Source: Granulosicoccus sp964594905 (GTDB lineage Bacteria; Pseudomonadota; Gammaproteobacteria; Granulosicoccales; Granulosicoccaceae). From it: a stretch of 20,017 nt of DNA. Positions 1-6,270 of the stretch are shown in pieces. A program made the translations under genes and the position numbers. The notes beneath the pieces were generated by a model that was not told where the DNA came from, searched no databases, and was given only the letters and a program-made list of their open reading frames with translations. The first letter of the stretch is position 1, and each line of letters starts with the position of its first letter. The stretch covers positions 1 to 20,017 of the forward strand of contig CAZQOI010000057.1 of NCBI GenBank assembly GCA_964594905.1. Direction: 5' to 3'.

Positions 1-578
1 TTCGCATGATGGGTGCAAAAGGACTTAAGCGAGCCACAGAGGTTGCCATTCTTAACGCAAACTATATCGCTGAGAAACTCGCGCCAGCTTATCCAATTCT
101 TTATCGCGGTCACAAAGGGTGTGTTGCTCATGAATGCATACTCGACACGCGTGTGCTGAAAGACGAGACCGGGATCACTGTCGACGATATAGCCAAACGT
201 TTGATGGATTTTGGTTTTCACGCACCGACCATGTCGTTTCCCGTAGCTGGAACCTTGATGGTTGAACCCACCGAAAGCGAATCACTTGCTGAGATTGATC
301 GATTTTGCGATGCCATGCTGGCGATCGCTGCAGAAGCCGCTGATGTTCAACATGGCGTTGATGGTCAGACTGCTGACGATAACCCGCTGGTCAATGCACC
401 CCATACGATGGCGATGCTTGCCGACGATAACTGGACCCACCCCTATAAGCGTGCCAAAGCCGTCTTCCCCATAGGTGTGAGCCCAGACAGAAAATACTGG
501 CCTCCTGTTCGACGAATTGACAATGTTTTTGGTGACAAGAACCTGATTTGCTCGTGTCCGCCCCTGAGCGACTACTAG
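1..578 (+). CDS. gcvP: Glycine dehydrogenase (decarboxylating) P-protein, C-terminal part
   Basis: This is the last ~191 codons of the PLP-dependent P-protein of the glycine cleavage system, which decarboxylates glycine and passes the aminomethyl group to the lipoyl arm of H-protein in the cytoplasm. The gene is cut by the window edge; the reading frame is already open at base 3 (RMMGAKGLKRATEVAILNAN). C-terminal landmarks of the family are visible: AHECILD, the GFHAPTMSFPVAGTLMVEPTE stretch and the terminal KYWPPVRRIDNVFGDKNLICSCPP. The PLP-lysine domain lies upstream of the window. It ends with TAG, and a probable regulatory repeat for the next gene starts only 5 bases later. The identification is very secure; regulation (for example a glycine riboswitch) cannot be seen here. 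Confidence 0.97.
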   Translation, partial: RMMGAKGLKRATEVAILNANYIAEKLAPAYPILYRGHKGCVAHECILDTRVLKDETGITVDDIAKRLMDFGFHAPTMSFPVAGTLMVEPTESESLAEIDRFCDAMLAIAAEAADVQHGVDGQTADDNPLVNAPHTMAMLADDNWTHPYKRAKAVFPIGVSPDRKYWPPVRRIDNVFGDKNLICSCPPLSDY

Positions 579-582
579 GTAC

Positions 583-617
583 TGTTCAGAAACGGTTCAG
601 TCTTCACTCGTTACAGT
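583..617 (+). promoter_or_regulatory. Promoter with PhoP-box-like direct repeat
   Basis: TGTTCA (583-588) and GGTTCA (594-599) are separated by 5 bases, giving an 11-bp direct repeat. The enterobacterial PhoP box is T/GGTTTA-N5-T/GGTTTA, so each half differs by one T to C change. A -10-like TACAGT (612-617) begins 12 bases after the box, the spacing typical of PhoP-activated promoters that lack a -35. The predicted transcript would have a leader of about 25 nt before the ATG at 649. The repeat is directly visible; binding by PhoP or another OmpR-family regulator is inference. Confidence 0.4.
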
Positions 618-648
618 GTTGCTCAACATTGATTATCTGGAGAGCAGC

Positions 649-1203
649 ATGGCAGTAATGTATCGACAATCACACACACTGGTGTTGGCAGCGGTCTTTG
701 CTATCAGTGCTTGTCTTTTGGCCCCTTCGGCTAACGCGGGGCGATATTTAAACGCTTACCTTGGAGTGGATGGCAGTTCGTTCTCGCTTGCCAATACCAC
801 TGACGATAATCTGAACCCAAAGGGCTTGCGACTACGCTTGGGATTTCGGCTAAACAGGGTTTTTGATCTTGAGGGTCATTTTGGCTTTGGCTCCGATAGC
901 GATAACACAGCATTTGATGAGATTGGGACTGTCTACAGTAGTGCCTTTTTGAAAGCTCATGCGCCTCTCGGTGTGCGCTCGAATGCTTATGCCATGGCTG
1001 GCTTTTCCGCGCTGGAAATTACCGAAACAGTGGGTCAGCAGGAATTTTCTGATGACGACGTCAGTTTCTCTTTTGGCTTTGGACTGGAAACCGCACTAAC
1101 TGATCGGCTAGATTTATCTGCTGATTTTGTTCGCTATAGTCAACAAGTCGGCGGTTTCGAAGATTTGTCTGCGGTTAGTCTTGGGTTGAAGTTGTATTTT
1201 TAA
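649..1203 (+). CDS. Small outer-membrane beta-barrel protein (porin-like, OMP_b-brl type)
   Basis: A 184-residue secreted protein. The start at 649 is chosen because GGAG (639-642) lies 6 bases upstream; an in-frame GTG at 616 has no ribosome binding site. Residues 1-30 form a signal peptide: basic start, hydrophobic core LVLAAVFAISACLLA, and cleavage after SANA. The mature part alternates aromatic or aliphatic with polar residues (GRYLNAYLGV, LRLRLGFRL, DLEGHFGFG, SFSFGFGLE, LSADFVRYS) as expected for about eight beta strands. It ends LGLKLYF, with the terminal Phe recognised by the BAM complex. This resembles the OmpA-barrel/OmpX/OmpW-like families; function is unknown and could be structural, adhesive or transport-related. 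It is probably monocistronic, with hairpins downstream and a convergent neighbour. Confidence 0.8.
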   Translation: MAVMYRQSHTLVLAAVFAISACLLAPSANAGRYLNAYLGVDGSSFSLANTTDDNLNPKGLRLRLGFRLNRVFDLEGHFGFGSDSDNTAFDEIGTVYSSAFLKAHAPLGVRSNAYAMAGFSALEITETVGQQEFSDDDVSFSFGFGLETALTDRLDLSADFVRYSQQVGGFEDLSAVSLGLKLYF

Positions 1204-1215
1204 TTGGAACGGTGT

Positions 1216-1291
1216 ATCCCACGTCTTGCAAACATTTCAGATAAATATTTCTACTGCTTATGAGATGCAAACGTGGGATCTTTTAGATCCC
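1216..1291 (+). terminator. Possible terminator built from two overlapping hairpins
   Basis: Arms 1216-1230 and 1266-1279 (ATCCCACGT...ACGTGGGAT, extended by TTGCA/TGCAA with one bulged C) enclose a 35-base loop and are followed by CTTTT. A second, compact hairpin, GGGATCT-TTT-AGATCCC (1275-1291), reuses the GGGAT of the first right arm, so the two cannot form together. The site lies between two convergent genes. Neither is a textbook GC-rich stem plus long T run, so termination is plausible but unproven. Confidence 0.35.
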
Positions 1292-1308
1292 TGGACCTAC
1301 CTTCAGTT

Positions 1309-2403
1309 TTAACTTAATAGCTCATCAACATACTCAGCAATTGCAAGGCAAGACGTCAAACCAGGCGATTCGATACCCAACAAATTAACAAGCCCAGGCA
1401 CTCCGTGAATTGAGGAGTCATGAATAAAGAAGTCTGGATATACCTCGCCATTCGTTGCGATTTTTGGACGAATGCCAGCGTAGTCGGGGCAGATGTCTCT
1501 GTTTATGATTTCTGGCCAGTATCGACTAACTCTTGTTTTAAAATCTTCTTCTGAGCTAACGTTAACGTCGTAGCTTTCCTCATCTATCCATTGCACGTCT
1601 GGTCCGAATCGGGCATTGCCTTGAAGATCAATAGTGGCATGTATCCCGAGTCCACCGGTTTCGGGTACTGGGTATATAAGGCGTTGAAACGGCGACTTTC
1701 CAACTAATCTGAAGTAGTTGCCCTTTGCCATGACCTTACTAAGGTTCTCATCATGTTTCCTTGGCACGAGGTCTACAGCGCCTAATCCTGCCGCGTTGAC
1801 AAGCTTGTTACAACTGATTCGATAAACTTCTTGTTCGTCTTCAGTTTCTACAACGATCGTATTGTTTATTTCGGATATACCGCGGACTTTGGTAGATAGG
1901 CAAAGTTGAGCACCTGCGTATTCTGCCTCTCCCAAAAGAGCAAGCATAAGGGAGTGGCTATCAACAATTCCGGTAGATGGTGAGAACAACCCTCCGATAC
2001 ATGAAACCTCAGGTTCAATATCTTTAATCGCTTCAGCATTCAGTAGCTCTATATCCGAAACACCGTTTGCTTTCGCATTTTTGGCAATACCTGAAATATC
2101 CGAATACTGTGAAGCTGAGTCAGCGACAATTAATTTGCCACATCGATTGTGTGGTACATCCCGTGATGTGCAAAATTCGTAGAGCATGTCTCGCCCTTTG
2201 ACACACAGTTTCGCTTTCAGGCTGTCCTGAGGATAATAAATACCCGCATGAATCACTTCAGAGTTTCTTGAACTAACGCCTGAACCGATAATGTCAGCGC
2301 TATCGAGAATCAGAGTCTCATGGCCGGATATGGCCAGCCTTCGGGCTACAGCTAGACCGACGACTCCGGCACCTATCACAACAGTGTCTATATCTACTGG
2401 CAT
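1309..2403 (-). CDS. FAD-dependent oxidoreductase, L-2-hydroxyglutarate oxidase (LhgO)-like
   Basis: A 364-residue DAO-fold flavoprotein. The N-terminal dinucleotide-binding motif is VVIGAGVVGLAVARRL (GxGxxG at residues 11-16), with Asp34 after the second strand for the FAD ribose. SSRNSEVIHAGIYYP (44-58) and the C-terminal GIESPGLTSCLAIAEYV are signatures of the L-2-hydroxyglutarate dehydrogenase/oxidase group, which oxidises L-2-hydroxyglutarate to 2-oxoglutarate and passes electrons to oxygen or quinone. Start ATG at 2403 gives a family-like N-terminus but shows no clear Shine-Dalgarno. E. coli lhgO sits with csiD and gab genes; here it stands alone, 116 bases after the sulfotransferase-like gene. 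That spacer contains a TACAAT box and palindromes, so it may have its own promoter. Codon use looks AT-richer than in most neighbours. The substrate is inferred from family only. Confidence 0.82.
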   Translation of the reverse strand: MPVDIDTVVIGAGVVGLAVARRLAISGHETLILDSADIIGSGVSSRNSEVIHAGIYYPQDSLKAKLCVKGRDMLYEFCTSRDVPHNRCGKLIVADSASQYSDISGIAKNAKANGVSDIELLNAEAIKDIEPEVSCIGGLFSPSTGIVDSHSLMLALLGEAEYAGAQLCLSTKVRGISEINNTIVVETEDEQEVYRISCNKLVNAAGLGAVDLVPRKHDENLSKVMAKGNYFRLVGKSPFQRLIYPVPETGGLGIHATIDLQGNARFGPDVQWIDEESYDVNVSSEEDFKTRVSRYWPEIINRDICPDYAGIRPKIATNGEVYPDFFIHDSSIHGVPGLVNLLGIESPGLTSCLAIAEYVDELLS

Positions 2404-2436
2404 CGGCGGAAATTAAAAAACTCTTGGACCTCTGGA

Positions 2437-2465
2437 ATTGTATTTGAACATCGTGTTCGGGAAAG
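2437..2465 (-). promoter_or_regulatory. Candidate promoter and operator for the LhgO-like gene
   Basis: On the minus strand a TACAAT box (2442-2437) matches the -10 consensus at 5 of 6 positions and lies 33 bases before the ATG. Directly upstream, in the -10/-35 spacer, is a perfect inverted repeat GAACA-TCG-TGTTC (2446-2458). The -35 region (CTTTCC, 2465-2460) is poor, which would fit an activator-dependent or weak promoter. The repeat is visible; the operator role is inference. Confidence 0.35.
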
Positions 2466-2475
2466 GGTGGTGTTA

Positions 2476-2503
2476 GCAATTTGCGAGCAATTTGCAAGCA
2501 AAT
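2476..2503. repeat. Short 11-bp tandem repeat with inverted repeat
   Basis: GCAATTTGCGA (2476-2486) is followed directly by GCAATTTGCAA (2487-2497) and by a third partial unit starting GCAAAT. The last junction also forms a perfect inverted repeat, ATTTGC-AA-GCAAAT (2490-2503). The 11-bp period is about one helical turn. It lies just downstream of the sulfotransferase-like gene and upstream of the LhgO-like gene, so it may be a protein-binding site or a weak hairpin at the end of the upstream transcript. Confidence 0.5.
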
Positions 2504-2519
2504 GGCATAAATCATCACA

Positions 2520-3239
2520 CTAAAGTGTGTGCTGACTCATAGCCTCATAAAACGGCAGACACGAATCTACTACTTTCTGTTGATCAGTTGAAAGGTTCAA
2601 TGGCTTGCTATTGGGAGGCCCAAACCCCGTAGATGTAATAACAGCATCGTACCAGTGCGCCCCCCAGACACCATCACTGGATCGCGTACCTACGGGCCAA
2701 TGCAGCATAGCGTCTTCGAAATCCAATTCCAGGTGTTCGCATACTGCGCGGAGCTGTGATTCAGGATCTTCAAGGAAACGAGCACTATTTATAACCATTG
2801 GTGCACGGCCTTGCTGATTTTTTATAACGTCAAATAGCATTGCCTGCTGCGCATAGCCAAGATCAAATGCCGTCAGGTCATGACGTTTGATCGCGTATGA
2901 AGCAACAACACGTGAAGGTTCGCGAATTAGAAAGACGTGTTTAAGATCGGCTAACCACTCAACGGGGAAATAGTCCATCCAGTGCGTGGTGATGTGCTTC
3001 TGGTAGAAGATTCCATCAGCTGGAGGTGAACGTAGTTCCTCAATGATTTGTTCGTAGTCAGTATTACCAGCCGCAAGAACGTCTTCTGCCATAGGGTGAT
3101 CGATTCCCGTTGCTTGCAAAAAATGCGGATAGAAAGGTTCATCAACAACAACCGTATCGCTACGATTTTCCCAGGACCGCATCATGGCCGTTGAAATATT
3201 TCGCGGGCCTGACCACATGGCTATGCACTGACCACTCAT
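2520..3239 (-). CDS. P-loop sulfotransferase-like protein
   Basis: A 239-residue protein. Its N-terminus, MWSGPRNISTAMMRSW (8-23), corresponds to the 5'-phosphosulfate-binding loop of sulfotransferase-like P-loop proteins. HVFLIREPSRVVASY (101-115), with Arg106 and Ser114, resembles the 3'-phosphate-binding motif for PAPS. VVDEPFYPHF (31-40) is typical of a subgroup also found as a domain in plant branched-chain-aminotransferase-like proteins. The acceptor substrate is unknown, and PAPS use has not been shown for this subgroup as far as I know. The ATG at 3239 lies 2 bases after the hemL stop (TGA-AC-ATG), so translation is probably coupled to hemL. No signal peptide or membrane segment is visible, so the protein should be cytoplasmic. 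Family assignment is good; function is open. Confidence 0.75.
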   Translation of the reverse strand: MSGQCIAMWSGPRNISTAMMRSWENRSDTVVVDEPFYPHFLQATGIDHPMAEDVLAAGNTDYEQIIEELRSPPADGIFYQKHITTHWMDYFPVEWLADLKHVFLIREPSRVVASYAIKRHDLTAFDLGYAQQAMLFDVIKNQQGRAPMVINSARFLEDPESQLRAVCEHLELDFEDAMLHWPVGTRSSDGVWGAHWYDAVITSTGFGPPNSKPLNLSTDQQKVVDSCLPFYEAMSQHTL

Positions 3240-3241
3240 GT

Positions 3242-4519
3242 TCAGGCGATTGACTTGAAAGCGCGAGTAGCGGCTTCGATAGTCTTGGCAAAATCTTCAT
3301 CACTATGAGCAGCGCTGGTAAAGCCCGCTTCAAATGCGGATGGTGCGAGATAGATGCCGGATTCAAGCATTGAATGGAAGAACGCTTTGAATTTTTCACC
3401 ATCGCAAGCCATGACATCGGCAAAGCTACTGACTTTTTCCTTGTCTGTAAAAAAGAAACCAAACATACCGCCTGCGTGCGCTGTACAGAACGGTACGCCG
3501 CTATCGTCAGCCGCTTGTTTCATGCCCGCGAGAAAATCGCCGGTGCGTTTGTGCAATTGATCATGAAAACCGGGTTCGGACAGCAGCTCAAGTGTTTTGA
3601 TCCCCGCACTCATTGCAATCGGATTGCCAGACAAGGTGCCCGCCTGATAAACCGGACCTACAGGAGCAATTTCGTTCATGATATCGCGCCGACCACCAAA
3701 GGCACCAACGGGCATACCGCCGCCAATGACTTTGCCAAGTGTTGTCAGGTCTGGCTTTACCTTGTAGAGCTCTTGTGCGCCACCAGCGGCGACACGGAAC
3801 CCTGTCATGACTTCGTCAAAAATCAATACGGCTCCATGTTCAGTACATAAGTCACGCAAGGTTTGCAGATAACCAGATAACGGCTCGACAAAATTCATAT
3901 TGCCGGCAATTGGTTCGACAATGACGCAGGCAATTGAATCGCCTTGCGACTTAAACAGCTCTTTGATTGCATCGCTATCGTTAAACGATACGGTCAATGT
4001 GTGCTTTGCAAAATCAGCAGGAACGCCAGGGGAATTCGGAACTCCTAAGGTCAGTGCACCTGAGCCAGCCTTGACCAGCAGGGAATCAGAGTGACCGTGA
4101 TAACAACCCTCAAATTTGACGATGTTGTCGCGTCCGGTAAATCCACGCGCAAGGCGAATGGCGCTCATGGTCGCCTCTGTACCTGAGCTGCACATGCGGA
4201 CCATTTCCATCGAAGGGACCAACTTGACGATTCGCTCGGCCATCTCGACTTCCAGCTCTGTCGGAGCGCCAAAGCTCAGGCCATGTTCGGCCGCGGCTTT
4301 CACCGATTCGATGACATCTGGATGCGCGTGACCCAGTAGCATCGGTCCCCAGGAGCCAACGTAATCCACGTATTGATTGCCTTCGGAATCGAAGACATGA
4401 GCGCCTTTTGCGTGGGTGATGAATCTTGGTGTTCCACCGACGCTACCAAAGGCGCGTACTGGTGAATTGACGCCGCCGGGAATGATCTCCCTGGCTCGGG
4501 AAAAAAGCGAATTGCTCAA
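3242..4519 (-). CDS. hemL: Glutamate-1-semialdehyde 2,1-aminomutase
   Basis: A PLP- or PMP-dependent class III aminotransferase-fold enzyme that converts glutamate-1-semialdehyde to 5-aminolevulinate in the C5 pathway of tetrapyrrole synthesis. It has 425 residues, against 426 in E. coli. Conserved features are IIPGGVNSPVRAFGSVGGTP (12-31), YVGSWGPMLLGHAHP (53-67), the PLP phosphate loop CSSGTEATMSAIRLAR (110-125), IFDEVMTGFR (233-242) and the Schiff-base Lys263 in LGKVIGGGMP. The start is TTG at 4519: the next in-frame ATG is residue 60, well inside the conserved region, and a strong GGAGG (4532-4528) lies 8 bases upstream. It is first in a minus-strand group with the sulfotransferase-like gene and diverges from the rubredoxin-fbp unit. 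Confidence 0.98.
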   Translation of the reverse strand: MSNSLFSRAREIIPGGVNSPVRAFGSVGGTPRFITHAKGAHVFDSEGNQYVDYVGSWGPMLLGHAHPDVIESVKAAAEHGLSFGAPTELEVEMAERIVKLVPSMEMVRMCSSGTEATMSAIRLARGFTGRDNIVKFEGCYHGHSDSLLVKAGSGALTLGVPNSPGVPADFAKHTLTVSFNDSDAIKELFKSQGDSIACVIVEPIAGNMNFVEPLSGYLQTLRDLCTEHGAVLIFDEVMTGFRVAAGGAQELYKVKPDLTTLGKVIGGGMPVGAFGGRRDIMNEIAPVGPVYQAGTLSGNPIAMSAGIKTLELLSEPGFHDQLHKRTGDFLAGMKQAADDSGVPFCTAHAGGMFGFFFTDKEKVSSFADVMACDGEKFKAFFHSMLESGIYLAPSAFEAGFTSAAHSDEDFAKTIEAATRAFKSIA

Positions 4520-4527
4520 AGCTGGAC

Positions 4528-4532
4528 CCTCC
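4528..4532 (-). promoter_or_regulatory. Strong Shine-Dalgarno fixing the TTG start of hemL
   Basis: GGAGG on the minus strand lies 8 bases before TTG (4519-4517). With no usable ATG near the conserved N-terminus, this site supports the TTG start. A TATCAT box at 4564-4559 is a possible -10 for hemL, but no convincing -35 is visible. Confidence 0.7.
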
Positions 4533-4632
4533 GCGAGGTATCAAATGGTTACCCATAGATGATACGGCAAGTCCTTGGGCTAAATGCGACAATCAGGGGC
4601 GGCTCTCAATAAGGCCGGGGCGCGGGAATACT

Positions 4633-4809
4633 GTGGATTACAAGAGTAATTTGTGCAGTGTCTGTCGCCTGATCTATAACGAAGAGGAGGGATGGCCCGA
4701 TGATGGCATAGCTCCTGGTACCCGGTGGGAAGATATTCCACCGATTTGGTGCTGCCAAGATTGCGGTGCCGCGAAGGACGATTTTGAAATGGTGGAGATA
4801 TCAACATGA
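4633..4809 (+). CDS. Rubredoxin
   Basis: A 58-residue mononuclear-iron electron carrier. The family skeleton is complete: first knuckle CSVC (Cys8, Cys11), YNEEEGWPDDGIAPGTRWEDIP (15-36), Trp39, second knuckle CQDC (Cys41, Cys44), then GAAKDDFE. Four Cys ligands would hold one Fe(Cys)4 site for one-electron transfer in the cytoplasm. Two details are atypical: Gln replaces the usual Pro of the second CPxC knuckle, and an extra Cys40 sits beside the ligand. The start is GTG at 4633, giving the usual short N-terminus; GCGGGA just upstream is a weak ribosome binding site. Its TGA overlaps the fbp start (ATGA, 4806-4809), implying translational coupling. A rubredoxin beside hemL is a known gammaproteobacterial arrangement, for example in Pseudomonas. 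The electron partner is unknown. Confidence 0.93.
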   Translation: MDYKSNLCSVCRLIYNEEEGWPDDGIAPGTRWEDIPPIWCCQDCGAAKDDFEMVEIST

Positions 4810-5810
4810 AGCTCGGCACTAGCCTGACCCAATACCTTATTGAGAATGGCGGTCAGGAGCCAGAATCGCGGGGAGCCTTTACGGCCTTGCTCAATGATGT
4901 GGCTACTGCGTGCAAACGTGTATCTGATCTGGTTCGTCTCGGCGAGCTGGCAGGTGTGCTGGGCGCGGCTGGTCAAGAAAACGTGCAAGGCGAAGATCAA
5001 AAAAAGCTGGATATCATCGCTAACGATGTCTTCATTGAAACCATGCAACGATCAGGTTTGCTTGCAGCTGTCGCATCGGAAGAGATGGATGCGCACTATG
5101 CCATTCCCAAACAATATGCGCGTGGTGATTATTTATTAGCTATTGACCCGCTTGATGGCTCTAGCAACATAGACGTCAATGGCGCAACGGGAACCATTTT
5201 CTCCATTACGTTGCATAGCGATAGCGCTGCACCAACAGATGAAAGTTTCTTGCAAAAGGGTAGTAGCCAGGTTTGTGCGGGTTACTGTCTTTATAGCTCT
5301 GCAACTATGTTGGTACTGACTACAGGCAATGGTGTTGCGGGCTTTACGTTGGATAACAGTATCGGTGAATTCATACTGAGCCATCCAGATATGAAAGTAC
5401 CGCAAACAAGTAATGAATACGCGATAAATTCAGCCTACGAACGCCATTGGTATCCACCAGTAAAACGTTATGTAGATGAATGTGTTGCAGGAGCTGATGG
5501 TCCGCGTGGCAGTAATTTTAATATGCGATGGGCAGGTTCTATGGTGGGTGATATTCATCGCATCCTGTGTCGAGGCGGTATTTTCATGTACCCGAACGAC
5601 GCACGTTTGCATGCCAGTGGACAGGCTGGCAAGTTGCGCTTGTTGTATGAGGCAAGCCCTATGGGTATGCTGATTGAACAGGCGGGTGGTCTCGCGCATA
5701 CCGGTGATGAAGCTATACTGGATATACAGCCTACTTCGTTACATCAACGTGTACCGGTGTTGATGGGTTCAGCAAAAGAAATACAACTTCTCATCGATTA
5801 TCACCGTTAG
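4806..5810 (+). CDS. fbp: Fructose-1,6-bisphosphatase class I
   Basis: Hydrolyses fructose-1,6-bisphosphate to fructose-6-phosphate, the irreversible gluconeogenic step (also used in carbon-fixation cycles). It has 334 residues, close to the 332 of E. coli Fbp. Metal-binding features are SEE (91-93) and the inositol-phosphatase-family signature IDPLDGSSNIDVN (113-125), with Asp114 and Asp117. GSNFNMRWAGSMVGDIHRILCRGGIFMYP and KLRLLYEASPMGMLIEQAGG are the conserved substrate-binding and C-terminal metal-site regions. The ATG overlaps the rubredoxin stop by 4 bases; GGTGGAG about 9 bases upstream serves as ribosome binding site. The ycgN-type gene follows after 10 bases, so the three probably form one operon. 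Confidence 0.97.
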   Translation: MKLGTSLTQYLIENGGQEPESRGAFTALLNDVATACKRVSDLVRLGELAGVLGAAGQENVQGEDQKKLDIIANDVFIETMQRSGLLAAVASEEMDAHYAIPKQYARGDYLLAIDPLDGSSNIDVNGATGTIFSITLHSDSAAPTDESFLQKGSSQVCAGYCLYSSATMLVLTTGNGVAGFTLDNSIGEFILSHPDMKVPQTSNEYAINSAYERHWYPPVKRYVDECVAGADGPRGSNFNMRWAGSMVGDIHRILCRGGIFMYPNDARLHASGQAGKLRLLYEASPMGMLIEQAGGLAHTGDEAILDIQPTSLHQRVPVLMGSAKEIQLLIDYHR

Positions 5811-5820
5811 GACCAACGCA

Positions 5821-6270
5821 TTGCCTCAGTCCACGCGATTCTGGGAAAAAAAATCACTCGATTCATTGTCGGATGATGAATGGGAGTCGCTTTGTGATGG
5901 TTGTGGCCGGTGTTGCTTGCAGAAGCTCGAAGATGAAGACTCAGGGGAAGTTCTCTACACAAACATCGCTTGTGAATTGCTCGATGGCGAAACTTGTCGT
6001 TGTAGTGATTATGCCAATCGCTTTGAACGGGTTGTCGATTGCCTGTCAGTCCGTCCGTTGACGGAGAAAAAACTGACTTGGCTTCCGCCTAGCTGCGCCT
6101 ACCGACGTTTAGCCGAGGGCCGAAGTCTGGCACCCTGGCACCCACTGATCAGCGGTGACCCTGATTCGGTGCATCAGGCCGGTATATCCATGGCCGGTTC
6201 TTCAGTTCCAGAAAGCAAAGTGGCGCTCGTGGAATTCCACCGACATGTTATTCGTGATTTTGACGATTGA
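5821..6270 (+). CDS. ycgN: YcgN-family cysteine cluster protein (UPF0260)
   Basis: 149 residues, collinear with E. coli YcgN (about 153). FWEKKSLDSLSDDEWESLCDGCGRCC contains the CxxCxxCC cluster (Cys25, 28, 31, 32), followed by NIACELLDGETCRCSDYANRF, CAYRRLAEG and LAPWHPLISGD, all conserved in the family. The cysteines suggest metal (Zn or Fe) binding, and the fold relates to YkgJ-type proteins; no biochemical role is established. The start is TTG at 5821, since there is no ATG ahead of the conserved core; AGGA (5809-5812), overlapping the fbp stop, lies 8 bases upstream. It is the last gene of the rubredoxin-fbp-ycgN group. Confidence 0.93.
   Translation: MPQSTRFWEKKSLDSLSDDEWESLCDGCGRCCLQKLEDEDSGEVLYTNIACELLDGETCRCSDYANRFERVVDCLSVRPLTEKKLTWLPPSCAYRRLAEGRSLAPWHPLISGDPDSVHQAGISMAGSSVPESKVALVEFHRHVIRDFDD

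Noticed and set aside
2446..2458. LexA-type SOS box
   Set aside because: GAAC and GTTC are 5 bases apart rather than the 4 of the Gram-positive-type box, and the E. coli-type CTG-N10-CAG is absent.
3374..3850. 158-codon open frame on the plus strand, antisense to hemL
   Set aside because: It lies wholly within the strongly conserved hemL gene and its translation has no recognisable domain; it is a shadow of hemL codon use.
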